This document shows, one piece after another, positions 50,900 through 63,738 of a stretch of DNA of 64,000 nt. This stretch comes from Omphalotus guepiniiformis (lineage: Eukaryota; Basidiomycota; Agaricomycetes; Agaricales; Omphalotaceae), in assembly GCA_028554645.1 (NCBI GenBank), contig JAQOOI010000080.1, forward strand, positions 434,001 through 498,000, read 5' to 3'. Both the position numbers and the translations under genes were made by a program. The notes beneath the pieces are model-generated. The model had not been told where the DNA came from and searched no databases. It was given only the letters and a program-made list of their open reading frames with translations. The stretch's first letter is position 1; every line of letters starts with the position of its first letter.

Positions 50900-53250
50900 T
50901 TGTGCTCACTTGCTTGTCTGTCAGGTATGTAGTACTTATAGTGCTACTCCTTTCATGCTCACTTGGTTGTAGTTGTACAATTTTTTGTCAATCAGACAAC
51001 TTCAGGCTCGTCGTAAATCAGAGCGCTGGACAGTATGCTCCAAATTCTATGATTTTGCATGAAGATATAATGGGTGCTCCTCTTGACACCATTCAACTCT
51101 TGGGTGCGGCATTGCTGGCCTATAGACGTCAATATGGCAATGTCAAGTTAAGGATGTTTAAGTCAGACATCTCAGGAGCGTACTGTTTATGTCCCATGCA
51201 CCCATTGTGGCAAATAAAGCAGGTTGTAACCACTAACCTACCTCTTGTCAAAGAAATGGACAGAGGTGATTCAACATCTACTCTCAAAAGAAATGTTGAC
51301 TGAAACAATACTTTTGGCAATAGAAGTGGTGGAAGGATGTTTATTTCATTCAATGGGCTTGTAACGTGGATAGCGAGGAATGTTGAAAACATTACAAACT
51401 TGTTCATGTCGACGACGACTTCACCTTCATCCTGACTCCGAGTTCGATTTCTATAAACCATATAAAGATTGGTATCTATTGAATCAAGTCAAGCTCTTAC
51501 TTCTATGGGACCATCTTGATATTCCACACAATAAACCCAAACAGATCCACGGTCTGGTAATTCCAGCTCTTGGCTTTGACGTTGACCCAAACACAATGAA
51601 GGCGACAATGTCTCCAGAGTCAAAACAAGAGCTTGTGGATGTAATCCGAGTCTTTGTTGAGGCTAGGCGAAGATCTCTTCATAGCTTTCAGCAGATAGCA
51701 GGCTGGTCAAATTGGTCGTTCAACATACACCCGCTTCTAAAGCCCGGTCTTTGCCATGTATATGAGAAGATGAGAGGGAAGTCAAAACCTTATGCAGAGA
51801 TTGCTCTTAACAAAGGAGTGAAGGATGACCTACTTTGGCTAGCGATGAGACTCGAGCATTCTGATAGAGTGTTCTTTTTTGACTCATTGCTGTGGACATC
51901 AAAAGAAGCAGATTTAGTCATTTACTGTGACACTAGCCTTCAAGGTTTAGGGTTCTGGATTCCCAAGCGCAAGCTGGGTTTCTCTTGCCCACGGCCTTTA
52001 GAGTGCGCAAAATCCAATATCTTCTTTCTTGAAGCATTGTGTACTGTTTCAGCCCTTCATTTCCTATGTCAAGATTCCAACTGCTCTAATTTTGCCATTC
52101 ATTGACTTCTTATTTACTCTGACAGCTTGAATTTGGTTCAAATCTTTGATTCATTACAAGCTCTATCAGAGTACAATGGTTTACTCAAATCTGCAGTCAA
52201 CATTCTTATGGATTGCCATGTCGACCTTTGTGTCCTGCACATTGCTGGTGAGGACAACCAAATGGCTGATGCCCTCTCGCGTTTTGATTTCAAGTGTGCT
52301 TGTATGTTGGAGCCTCAAAGCATATTCTCTACTTTTCAAACCCCTTGGGATGCGTTGGAGGCAGCTAAAAAATGAGCTTTACAATATTAGCAGGGTCTAG
52401 GCAACCACCCAGGGAGCCTTGGACTCTTGAGTGTTTAATCCACGAACGCTCTGTGGCTCTTGGAATGGCAATTGATACATCCACTCGAGCAACTTATACA
52501 TCAGCTCTCAATTCATACATTAAATTCTGTAACCTGCACCACTTCCCAATCGACCCAACTGAAGACACTCTTAGCTTTTTCACTGTCTACATGTCACACC
52601 ATGTCGGGCCAAGGGCTGTGGACTTGTACCTCTCTGGTATTTGTAACCAGCTTGAACCATTTTTCCCTCACATTCACACCCTTCGTAAAAATATTCTTGT
52701 TTCACACACCCTGAAAGGATGCAAACAACTGTATAGCAGTCCAGTCAAACTCAAACTTCCTCTTACTGTCAAACAGCTGTCAACAGTGGCAACCAAACTA
52801 TGTGGATTCACTGCCCATGATGACCTTCTCTCTTTCGCTCTATGCTCTTTACGGATTTTCATGGCCTACTTCGTCTCGCTGAACTCAGTATGCCAGATGC
52901 CAAAAAACTTAGGGTCTTGCGGAAAATCACACCGAGGTCATCTGTGCGTTGGTATCAACATGCTTACAGCTTCGAGTTGCCATCTCACAAAGCTGATGCT
53001 ACTTTTGAGGGTAATAAACCTGTTATTCGTCGTCATCCTGCCTTTCTGGAAATTATTGATCCATATGCACCATTCGTAGCCTACTTGCATTCACGAGACA
53101 AGTGTTTCCCTTGTCATCCACATTTGTGAATGAGAGTGAATGGTTCTGTCCCTACACGCTCGTGGTTCATGTCCCGCCTACAACACTTCTTTTCTGACAC
53201 AAGCATCGCTGGACAGTCTATGCGTGTAGGTGGTGCGACTGCCTTGGTGG
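50900..53250 (+). mobile_element. DIRS-type tyrosine-recombinase retrotransposon relic
   Basis: In order: RT (RLVVNQSAGQYAPNSM, FKSDISGAYCLCPMHPLW, then a VDDDF catalytic core in a shifted frame near 51408-51422); RNase H (LVIYCDTSLQGLGFW, LLIYSDSLN, AGEDNQMADALSRFDF, 51925-52290); and a tyrosine recombinase starting near 52380 (STRATYTSALNSYIKFCNLH, YLSGICNQLEPFFPHI). After a frameshift near 52850 it continues as HGLLRLAELS, then SWFMSRLQHFFSDTSIAGQS and MRVGG, the C-terminal Arg box. The catalytic Tyr is lost because the element is cut at 53250 by a Gypsy-2 LTR. RT-RNase H-recombinase without an integrase defines the DIRS order. At least four frame breaks or TGA stops make it dead. Confidence 0.88.
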
Positions 53251-55095
53251 TGTTGCATCAAAAAGCCTTTTAGTACTGAAATCTATCAGATTGAAGTAAA
53301 TATGGAATGTTCAAGCATTGGAAACTGAACATAAAGGACTAGAGTCACCCCAGACTGCTAGTTAAGACATGAAACATACTTGTATTCACCATGCCTAAGT
53401 GTAGTGATTGCTACAGTACTAAATCTGGTGCTAAGCAACTGTGACCAATGGGTTATACAAAGAGATACTAGTTATGCCTCTCCAGATGTGTTGGAATTCC
53501 AATGTTCCATACCAGATTGAGTTGGTCAGACCCACCCTCTAATAACTAGAGACTCTACCAAGTATTGTTGACTGTAATCCAAGGGGTTGATGGATTTTCA
53601 CTTCAATTGAACAACTATCTAAGTCCTTTGGACTGATCAAAAGTTCCAGCTGGTCTTGCTAACTAAGTTGGCACTATAAGATTGAATGCTGAGAATATGG
53701 GCAATCTTGAAGATTGTATTACCAGAGAAATATTGTACATTGAGTACTAGGTGAACATAATGTCACTAAGATGAAATGCCAATCTGTGTAATAATGGAAG
53801 TAGATTCAAAGTTACATCTGCACAAATGAGTTAGATACTCAATACTCATGATGGAAGGAGTTAGATACTGAAAATGAGTATCTCTCTGGATCTGAGTATC
53901 TCTCTGAAATTCAGTAACCCTCTGAACTTGATGAAAGACAAAGGCACTCTAATTGGAGGTCTTAGACGGAACTATGGGATAGAATACTGTCCTAGGAGAA
54001 GCTGAGAGCTATCCTAAACAAGAAATATAACCTGAGTACAAATCTGACCAAAAAGAGATGTATAGGGGTAAAACTTGAAATAAACAGCTACTGTACCTTA
54101 CTGTGGCTGATAGAAACAATGAAGCATGGTCTAGATAAGCTCTAGAGCTTCTACACAACTCCTAATGCTGCCCTAGTAGAGGAGAATGTGCCAATTTTGG
54201 AGAAACTTATAGGGGACCAGATTTGCAATGCACTGAGGAGAATGTCAACTGTCATGATACTGGTTGCTATTTACATGTTCTGGACCTTTATTTAGATACC
54301 CTGGGTACACCCTAACACACCTAGAACGCGGACAAAGCAATATATTTCTATTTTTATACCAATCTATACCCAAAGTTCCTACATTTTGACTATCTAACTG
54401 GAAAATTACCTAGAAAACTCCCTAAAAAGAATCCAATCTCTGCTCAATTGATACTTACTTACTTCTGACTCATTTACTGTTCAGATTACTCTTTTAATTT
54501 CGAGATATATGTTTGATTTTATAATTTAGTATATATAGCTTACAGAGTATCTATTTAAATTTTCTTAAGCAAGTACTGCCCAAAGCTACAAGCCAAAGCA
54601 GGAAACCCTTCTTAGACAAAATATAGCCTGGCTCTTTAGAGTTCAGTTCGAGAAATATCCAGTTGTAAAAACTTCTGTAAAGTCCCTTGTGGCAGATAAA
54701 TTGAAAGAGATACTGAATCTTTGCTGAAACTGCTGTTCTGTCTGTGCTGAAACTGCCTGCTGAAACTGTCTGTGCTGCATCTGAAACTGTTCCCTGCATT
54801 GTCTGACCATTGGATCGAGTTTAACATCGAGATTGATTGTCCTGAATCCCTCCTGAACCCTGAAAACCACCCTTACCTTCTGTCTGAATTTTGTGTTTTG
54901 AGATACCCTCTGCCATTTTTCACCCAGATTGAGATAAAGACATCTGTAACCCTGCAGATTCGAAGTTCAATTGTTGCGTCTAACTGTGCGGAATCTCTGA
55001 CAACGCCAGTCACACCTCACCCTACATCATTTTGATTTGAGTTGGATTGTGCTCATTTGAGTATCTCTCTTGTTTATTTCACAGTCACTACAGCA
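53251..55095 (+). repeat. Gypsy-2 LTR, copy D (1845 bp)
   Basis: It starts TGTTGCATCAAAAAGCC and ends TCACTACAGCA. It is a full-length match to copy A in reverse complement. It truncates the DIRS element on its left and is followed on its right by a Gypsy pol relic in the same orientation, so it is probably that element's 5' LTR. Confidence 0.88.
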
Positions 55096-57736
55096 GTTTA
55101 AGGAATGTTTGAAATGATACACACCAAAGAGAGGTCAGAAATGTACTGACCAGTATTCCAAGGTTGCAGCAGCAATGACTGGACAGCTATAAAGATATAA
55201 TGAGTGGGGTGCCAGAAGTGATGCCTCCGTTGAGGGAGGTAAATCATACCATACCTCTGATTGATCCTGGTAAGAAATATCACTACTACATGCCACGCTG
55301 CCCCAGCTCATTGAAGAATCAGTTATCCGAGAAGATAGCGAGATATACGCGTGTGAGGTGGTGGAAACCGATGATGGTACAGCAAGCTGCACCCATGCTA
55401 TGCCTTTCAAAGAAGGATGGAACCCTTTGAGTCACTATAGACTGTCGTGAGCACAATGCAAACATATTAAAAGATGTGACACCCCTACCTGATCAAGATA
55501 CATTGAGAATGGACGTGGCACATAAAAAACTATGTTTGAAGATCGATTTATCAGATGTGTATGAACAGATACGTATCATAGCTGAAGATGTATGGAAGAC
55601 AGCTTTCGCTACAGTCACTGGGACATTCGTGAGTAACACCATGCAGCAAGGGGACTGCAACGCACCTTCTACATTCCAATGTTTAATGAATACTATATTT
55701 TGAGACTATAATGACATATTTGTGTTCAGTGATACTATTGAGGAGCATGAGAAGCACCTATGCTTGGTGTTCGAGAAACTTCGAGAGCAACAACTTTACC
55801 TGAAGGCTAGCAAGGTCCAGTTATATGCCGAAGTAATGGATTGTTTGGGTCATGTAATAGATGCGAAGGGACTTCATGCGGACATCGACAAATTAGAAAA
55901 GATTCGTAACTGAAGACAACCTTGAACCTACAATGATGTTCAGAAATTCCTGGGATTGGTAAATTACCTGGGGCATTTCCTACCGGACGTATCTTCCTTT
56001 ACAACCCCTTTGTCTGAAATGTCTAGGAATGAACAGCCCTTTTTTTGGAGGCCAGTCCATGATGTTTGTTTTTGAAACATAAAAGAACTATGTTGCCGCA
56101 TCCCAATTCTGCGACCTATCGATCCGCGACTAAACATCTCTATATGGATAGTGTGCGATGTGAGCGTATCCGGGGTAGGCACTGTATATGGCCAGGGAGA
56201 TTCCTGGCAGACGTGCCGCCCTGCAGGATTCATGTCCAACAAATTTACTGATGCTCAGAGACACTATCGAGTGTTTGAATACGAAATGTTAGTGATCCTG
56301 GAAGCTCTCCTGAAGTGGGAGGATAAGCTAATCAGATATAAGATTCATGTAGTAACTGACCATGAAGCACTGCAGTTCTTTCAGACTCAGAAAAGATTGT
56401 CTAGCCGACAGATGCGGTGGATGGAGTACCTGGCTCGTTTTAATCTTGATATCACCTATGTCAAAAGGGAGATGAATCAGGTAGCAGATGTCTTGTCTTG
56501 CTATTATGAAAGTGATGATGAGGACAAGACCCAAACCCTGCAGGAGTACGTTAATGCAGATGTACGGCTTGACAAAACAGGAGAAGACCTACCTATTGGC
56601 CGTAAGGAAGAACTCACAGCTCAAGTAGAGCAAATATGTGCTCAACGGAAAGCACAAGACGTTGTGGAACAGTGAGCCTGAGAGGCTGCAGAGCTAGAAG
56701 AATTTAGAGAACATAATGAGGAGTCCCTATCTACACCAACTGTGAACCCCACAGTGTTGGAATCTCAGTTGAACAAAGCAGGTGGAACCACCCTGGCACA
56801 GGTAATGGATGACTATCCTGAGTTGCTGAAGGATGTGTGAACGTCATATCAAACTGATCCGCTGTTTAAAAAGATATTATTGCAACCTGACAACCACCCC
56901 TGATTCCAAGTTAACGATAGTCCCGTATGGACTACAAATACGATGGGGAACTCAGTACTGTGTATCCCAGAAGTTCCTAAAGGTAAGTGTTCTCTACGAG
57001 AACTCATCTTAGAGCAAGGACATCAGATGGTAGGTAGGCCACTTCGGGCCACAGTGTACTGCAGATTATGTCTGGAGGTCATATTGGTGGCTGAAAATCT
57101 ATGGCATGTATGAGATGTTCTATTGGACATGTGAAATGTGCTATCAAGCAAAAGGCACGTACCAAGCACCCCAGGAGAAGCCACATTCCTTGCCCATTCC
57201 AACTTGTCCTTGGCAGTCCATCAGGATGGACTTTATCGGCCCATTCCCTGAAGTAAAGGGTTACAATTATTTATGGGTGGTGATATATGTAGACTTACCT
57301 CTCAAGTTCACTTAATACCATGTAACACGCGAGATACAGCAACTGAGCTGTCATTGTGCTATATGCAGGAGATTGTGCAACTTCACAGCTTGCCAGAGTC
57401 CATAGTGTCTGATCATGATGCCAAGTTCACCTCCATCTGGTGGAAGGAGCTACACCGACTCCTTGGTGCCAAGATGCTGATGTTGACTTCATTCCACCCT
57501 CAAACAGATGGAGCCACTGAACGTGCAAATTGTTCCATCGCCCAGATTTTCACTCAGCTATACAAGCGGATCAGCATGATTGGCTAGTGAAGGTACCATA
57601 TGTTGAATTCGCCCTGAACTCCAGTGTTAGCAAAACAACAGGTTTTGCTCCTTTCGAACTGACTTACGGCTATATCCCCTTAATGTTGTGTGAGGTACAG
57701 AAGGAGTCAAACACTCCACCAGGTGTATGCACATTT
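55096..57736 (+). pseudogene. Gypsy-2 pol relic (RT, RNase H, integrase), multiple TGA stops
   Basis: RT begins near 55200 (MPPLREVNHTIPLIDPGKK, QAAPMLCLSKKDGTL, KIDLSDVYEQIRI, TMQQGDCNAPSTFQ, DIFVFSD). RNase H follows (IWIVCDVSVSGVG, HVVTDHEALQFFQ, MNQVADVLS), then integrase (IRMDFIGPFPEVKG, SIVSDHDAKFTSIW, FHPQTDGATERAN). Gag and protease are absent: only about 105 bp lie between the LTR and RT. Interrupting codons are almost all TGA at sites where Arg (CGA) or Trp (TGG) is expected. The 3' end is cut by Copia copy 2 at 57737. Confidence 0.9.
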
Positions 57737-58126
57737 TGTTAGAATCTAAGACAATGCACTACCAGTGATACACTGATCAGACACAATGAATAGAGTTCAA
57801 TCACAGTTCACTGAGATCACTAAAGTGTTGTAATAGTAGCTTAATGCACAAGAATTGCTTTCCAAGTGTCTTAGATTTCTCCAGACATGTAAGGATTTAC
57901 ATATTGTTTGGTCCTGTTGTGTCAGGCCGCGCATGAGGCGTGAAAATGAGGGTCCACATTTTCGCATGCGCTCTAAACACTCCAGCATGACCCTACATAC
58001 ATGGTATAACTATCTACAATAGGTATTAAAGTCATTAATATAGTATTATATGTACTTGAAGGACTTTCTAATGATATGTACAGTATTTGTATAGTACCTA
58101 CAAGTGTTCTAGCACTTCATTCAACA
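57737..58126 (-). repeat. Copia copy 2 3' LTR (390 bp)
   Basis: It is the reverse complement of the LTR at 26210-26599, with few differences. It lies within the Gypsy-2 pol relic. Confidence 0.93.
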
Positions 58127-58251
58127 CAGCCCCCTGATAGAACACTTGTGTAATGGAGGTGCTCTATTGATGAAGTGTGTCATCACATATCCCTCAACCT
58201 CTTCACTTTCCTCAACTTCTTCACAGCCCCCTGATGATGCACTTCTTCAAC

Positions 58252-61200
58252 CTAGGGGTTCTGTATTATGTGCAATCCCATCATCTCCCTCAACTTCTCC
58301 ACCTTGGGCTTACTGAGAGGCTTGGTGAGCAAATCAGCTGCATTCTCATCAGTAGGCAGATATTCAGGAGCCATGACCTTGTATTCAACTTGGTCTCTCA
58401 GCCAGTAGTAATGTCGGTCAAGATGCTTCATCCTCCCATGATGCTCAGGATTCTTAGCAACCTTGATTGTGGATTGATTGTCCATTAGCAACCTGGCTGG
58501 CTGAGGTGTCTGGTATCCCAAATCTTGTAACAGGCTGTTCATGGCACAAATCTCCTTGCCAGCAGCAACACCTGCCACATATTCTGCCTCTGTAGAGGAG
58601 AGTGTTACAAAGGGCTGTAGCTTACTGCTCTAGCTAATCACACCTGATCCAAGTTTAACCATATACCCACTAGTGGACTTTGAGTTGTCCCTGTTACCAC
58701 CAAAGTCTGCATCACAGTATGTAACAAATAGATCTGGCTGGCAGGGATCAGGACCAAATTCAAGCTTCATGTCCATTGTTCCCTTCAGATATCTGAATGC
58801 ATGCTTTACTGCAACCCAGTGTGCCATACCAGGATTTGAATTGAACCGTGCCAATACACTAGCTGTGTATGCAATATCAGGACGGCTGGTGGTAGCAAGA
58901 TACAACAAGGAGCCAACAGCACTAATATATGGAATTCTGGCCATCTCTTCCTTTCCCTCAGCAGTCTTTGGACACTGTGCAGTTGACAGAGCAGCTCCTG
59001 GATCCATGGGTGTACCAACAGGTCTACAGTCAGACATTCCAAACTCATTTAGTTTGTTGACAATATATTGTTTCTGACCCATATACAATTTTCTCTCCTT
59101 TCTATTTCTTGTGATTTCTATTCCCAGCAAATATGATGTAGGACCCAGGTCACGGAGTTTGAAGTGCTTTGCTAGCTCTGCCACAAAGTGGTCCAAAGAT
59201 GCCTCTGACTTGGAAGCAAGAGTGATGTCATCCACAAAGACAGGTACAAAAACCTTAATGTCATCTTTCTGATAGACATATAGGTTTGAATCAGATTGGG
59301 TGCGACTAAAGCCCATTGATTGTAACACTCCTGCAAGCTTCTCACCCCAAAGTCTGGGTGACTGCTTTAACCCATACAGGGACTTGTTCAGCCTGCAGAC
59401 AAATCTAGGACCACGCTCCTTGAACCCTTCTGGCTGTGTCATGAAGATCTCTGTATCAATGTCACTATTGATGAATGCATGAGAGATATCCACAGAGCGC
59501 AAATGCAAGTCCTCAATGGCAGCCAGAGCAAGAATAGTGCAGATTGTAGTCTGTCTCATAGTAGATGAGAATGTCTCTAGATAGTCAAATCCAGGTCTTT
59601 GGCTGAATCCTTTGGCAACAAGTCTAGCCTTGAACCTTTCAATGGATCCATCAGCCTTGTGCTTTATCTTGAATACCCATTTAGATCCAATTGCTCTCTT
59701 ATCTGGTGGAAGTTCCACAACATCCCAAGTGCCATTGGTGAGGTGTGCATTCATCTCCTCCATCATGGCCTCCTGCCATTGTCTGGCATTAGGTCCTTCC
59801 ATAGCCTGCTTGAATGTCAAAGGCTCAGGACCATTGTCAGTCATGATGTGGGCTTCCTCCATATTATCATCATCATCTGGCACATCTGCATCCTTGTTTC
59901 GCTTGGGAGCAGGGAGGTTCACTTTCCACCATTCACCAGGAGCCTGTCTCTTCCGCTCAGACCTACGGAAAGCAATTGGTCTATTATCTACAAGGACATC
60001 CTCAGGTGGTTCAATCTGTTCCTCCTCTTCAGAACTATCATTGTCATCAGCAGGTTCATTATTCTGCTCAGGACCAGTATTGTCTTGTTCTGTAGAGGAC
60101 TCATGGTCAGGTTCAGGTAATGCAGGGTCATCTGACTCAGAGTCAGAGTGAGGATTATTATCAAGAGGAACATAGGAAGTATTGGGTAGTGTACTAGTTG
60201 AAGGTTTAGAAGGTGAAGGTTTGGAAGGTGGTTGTGAAGATCCAACTTTATAAGTGTACCTCTCATCAAAGTCAGCTCTCTCACTGATCACAACCTTCTT
60301 AGTGACAGGATTCCAGAACCTCCATCCCTTCACACCATCTGGATACCCAATGAAGATACACCTTTCCATATGGGATCCCAAGTGTTTCCTCTTATCCTTC
60401 TGAACATACACATATGCAACACAACCCCAGACCCTCAGATGATCCACCTTTGGTTTCCTCTTGTACCATCCCTCATAGGGAGTGCAGCTTGGTACAGCAG
60501 ATGTAGGGCAACGATTCCACACATGAACAAGTGCAGCCAGGCACTCTACCCAAAATGACTTTGGTAAACCAGACTCTTCTAGCATTGCAACAATCCTTTC
60601 CTCCATCACTCTGTTTGCTCTTTCAGCAACACCATTCTGTTGAGGCCTATTTCTGACAGTGTATTGACGCTCTATTCCACAGTTGTCCAGAAATGCAATA
60701 AACTCCTTTGATATGTACTCTCCACCTTTATCACATCTAAAGATTTTGATTTTCTTTCCAGTGGTGTTCTCAGCCCAAGCTTTGTACTTCTTGAATGCAT
60801 CAAATGCATCACTCTTCTTCTTCAGAGGAAGTGCTGCACGGAAACGCCACTTGTCATCAATGAATGTGATCCAGTATCTGTATCCACTAGGAGAATGTAC
60901 ACCAACATCATGGAGATCAGAATGAATGAGGCCCAACACAGTATCAGCTCTGGTGTGTGAGGAATGGAATGGATGTGCATGCATCTTGCCAGCCAGACAA
61001 GGTTCACAAACAGGATCTGGCTTTGCATTAGAGTCTAGTTTCAAGCCCTCTGCCAAATTATCCCTCAACATGCGCAATATATCATCATGCCCATGATGAC
61101 AGAAGCGCCTGTGCCACAGCTTCAGATCCAGAGGTAGAGTTGTTGTCAAACAGAGGCTTTCAGACTTATCTATAGTATGTCCATTCAAGTATCCCACATT

Positions 61201-62102
61201 GTTTGCAGTAACATGCGCAGTAAAAAGAATAGGACCATTTCTATCAAATTCCATTCTATCAGACCAAATATGTACATGAAAGCCTTTATGTTTTGTTAAG
61301 TACAGAACAGACAGCAGATTATTTTTAAGTGAAGGTACATGCAGTACTCTACTAAATTCAACATCCCTAGATACTTTTCCATCAATGATTGGTCTAAACA
61401 CAACATTTCCTACACCTTCAGAATATATAATTCTATCATCAGCCAATTTAATAGGTACTCTATAGGGGGTATAATTCCTAATCCAATGGTGATGTGGTGT
61501 CTGTCATATGAGAAGTGGCCCCCGTGTCTGTATTCCAATCAAGTATGTCAGAAGATGAAGTATCATTAGAAGAGAATGTACTTGCACTGCCAGCACTTTC
61601 AACAACATCTTCCTCTTTCACTTCAGCCTTATTGGCCTGATATCTGCCATTCCCACTCTTTCCTTCATTCCTTGCTTTCAAGATGGGACATTCAGCCTTC
61701 CAATGCCCTTCCTTCTTGCAATAATAACAGAACCCCTTCTTCCAATTAGGCTTGATATAGCCTTGTGCTTTGGCAGCAGCATTGGCCTTGTTCACCTGCT
61801 CTGCCTGTCTTTTCAGATTTTGTTCTTCAGCAATGAAGTACTGAAGAATCTTGTCCTTGTCCAATGTGTCCAATAGCAGCAAGTTTGAGGTGAGGTTAGA
61901 TTCTGGGGGCAATGCACGGACCAAGGCCAAAGCCTGCAGCTCTGCATCAAGTTTCTCCAAGGTATATTCCTTGTCTCTGAGATTCCTAATGGTGAAGACT
62001 GCATTTTCAATCCTTGTCCCCAGATCAACTAAACTCTCATCCTCCTCCTTTGTGATGCTGAACAGAGCATCATAGGCATTGAAGCGTGCACCTGGTGTTC
62101 TG
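58252..62102 (-). pseudogene. Copia gag-pol, copy 2
   Basis: It covers the zinc knuckle (CYYCKKEGHWKAEC), protease (DTGAT), full integrase and RT (FVDDITL) and a complete RNase H including YCDADFGGNRD and MDNQSTIKVAKNP. There are two visible lesions. One is a 4-bp GACA insertion near 61500, just after the protease active site. The other is a TAG near 58633, where GVIS-Trp-SSK is expected. The glycine/serine linker between integrase and RT differs from copy 1 by small indels. Copy 1 lacks the RNase H found here. Confidence 0.93.
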
Positions 62103-62478
62103 TGTTAGAATCTAAGACAATGCACTACCAGTGATACACTGATCAGACACAATGAATAGAGTTCAATTACAGTTCACTGAGATCACTAAAGCGTTGTAAT
62201 AGTAGCTTAATGCACAAGAATTGCTTTCCAAGTGTCTTAGATTTCTCCAGACATGTAAGGGTTTACATATTGTTTGGTCCTGTTGTGTCAGGCCGCGCAT
62301 GAGGCGTGAAAATGAGTGTCTACATTTTCGCGCGCGCTCTAAACACTCCAGAATGACCCTACATATGGTATAACTATCTACAATAGGTATTAAAGTCATT
62401 AGTATAGTATTTGGACTTTCTAATGATATGTACAGTATTTGTATAGTATCTACAAGTGTTCTAGCACTTCATTCAACA
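62103..62478 (-). repeat. Copia copy 2 5' LTR (376 bp)
   Basis: Same family, with a deletion of about 15 bp (the TTATATGTACTTGAAG region) near 62410. Confidence 0.92.
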
Positions 62479-62785
62479 GATCATCTTCAACCAGTCCTTG
62501 TCAAATAGAGTAGTTCCAACTGGGCAGTGGCATTGGATTTGGTCTACCATGTGTCTACCATGTGTGTACAGCATGACATGACAAGTTCTTTGTTTTTAAA
62601 GTCATGTCACAACATGTCTAAGACATATGAGCTCCTGACTGTCTGCATCAGGCCAGGAGGACTGCTTTGTGTGGGACATACAGCTGCTGGAGGGAAGCAG
62701 TTCCCCCTTCAGTGCTCAATTTAATAAACAAGCTGGAGGTGAGCAGCTGTGGTTGCAGGTCCTGGGCTGTGAAGGCATTGGATAT
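62479..62785. other. spacer between oppositely oriented Copia LTRs
   Basis: About 307 bp with a short repeat (CTACCATGTGT twice) and an inverted pair CATGACATGAC / GTCATGTC. No gene is visible. Confidence 0.5.
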
Positions 62786-63175
62786 TGTTGAATGAAGTGC
62801 TAGAACACTTGTAGATACTATACAAATGCTGTACATATCACTAGAAAGTCCTTCAAGTACATATAATACCATACTAATGGCTTTGATACCTATTGTAGAT
62901 AGTTATACCATGTATGTAGGGTCATTCTGGAGTGTTTAGAGCGCGCGCAAAAATGTGGACACTCATTTTCACACCTCATGCGCGGCCTGACACAACAGGA
63001 CCAAGCAATATGTAAATCCTTACATGTCTGGAGAAATCTAAGACACTTGGAAAGCAATTCTTGTGCATTAAGCTACTATTACAACGCTTTAGTGATCTCA
63101 GTGAACTGTAATTGAACTCTATTCATTGTGTCTGATCAGTGTATCACTGGTAGTGCATTGTCTTAGATTCTAACA
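62786..63175 (+). repeat. solo Copia LTR (390 bp, forward)
   Basis: It starts TGTTGAATGAAGTGC and ends TAGATTCTAACA. It has no internal Copia sequence directly beside it. The flanking 5-mers (GGATA, CAATG) do not match, so it is not a clean solo LTR. Confidence 0.9.
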
Positions 63176-63357
63176 CAATGCTGAATGCCTGATGCTAGAT
63201 CTCTTTGTATCCATCACATGCCAGCCTGATTGGTGGACCATTCAATGGTGTACTAGCTACAACCATAGATAGGTCAGTTCAGTTACAAGACATCATCTTC
63301 CATGTGCACCTCACCAAAAATAACAGTGAAGCTGGTACTACCGATACATCTGATCAT

Positions 63358-63436
63358 GCTTGACAATCAATCCACAATCATCATGGGAGGATGAAGCATC
63401 TTGACTGGCACTACTTGGCTGAGAGACCAAGTTGAA
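63358..63436 (+). mobile_element. Copia RNase H fragment with internal deletion
   Basis: GACAATCAATCCACAATCA joined to CATCATGGGAGGATGAAGCATCTTGAC and GGCTGAGAGACCAAGTTGAAT matches the RNase H region of copy 2 in forward orientation, with about 25 bp missing between the first two blocks. Confidence 0.8.
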
Positions 63437-63664
63437 TCCTACCTTTCAGACCCTATGTTGGACCCTACTAGTCTCTAATAACCCTAAGCTCTGCACCTAC
63501 ATTGGGGTTGAGACCAGCAATAAGCTCAAGAATCAGAGATCATTGGAAAAGAGAGACAACAAGCAGGAAAACTGTTGGATGAGCAATAGAAGACCTAGTG
63601 CCAACCCCACCATTGAGTGTTAACACCACTCAGCAAGATGGACTAACCTCCATACTCTACCAAC

Positions 63665-63738
63665 GGCATAATAGCTCAGTTGGTTACAGCACCAGTTATG
63701 TGTGCTGGGTGTCGCTGGTTCAATCCCTTGTTTACATG
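63665..63738 (+). repeat. tRNA-derived sequence (SINE head or tRNA pseudogene)
   Basis: A pol III A box (TAGCTCAGTTGG, 63672-63683) and B box (GGTTCAATCCC, 63717-63727) are spaced within one base of true tRNA geometry. A 5-bp anticodon stem (CCAGT/GCTGG) encloses a 7-nt loop. The T stem pairs at only 2 of 5 positions, the acceptor stem is poor and base 33 is A, so this is not a functional tRNA. Confidence 0.6.

Larger units (their letters stand above)
57737..62478 (-). mobile_element. Ty1/Copia retrotransposon, copy 2 (reverse, 5' internal deletion)
   Basis: The 3' LTR is at 57737-58126 and the 5' LTR at 62103-62478. Between them are gag (missing its first about 100 codons) and the whole of pol. 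The leader, the primer-binding site and the gag start are gone: the 5' LTR abuts a point equal to about 27150 in copy 1. The polypurine tract AGGGGGCTG lies just before the 3' LTR. No target duplication is seen at the ends. Confidence 0.93.

Noticed and set aside
54551..54870. Gln-rich ORFs inside the Gypsy-2 LTRs
   Set aside because: They appear in several frames of the LTR near CAG/CTG-rich tracts, in copies A and D alike. They are frames of repeat DNA, not a gene.
63665..63738. Functional tRNA gene
   Set aside because: The T stem and acceptor stem do not pair, and base 33 in the anticodon loop is not T.
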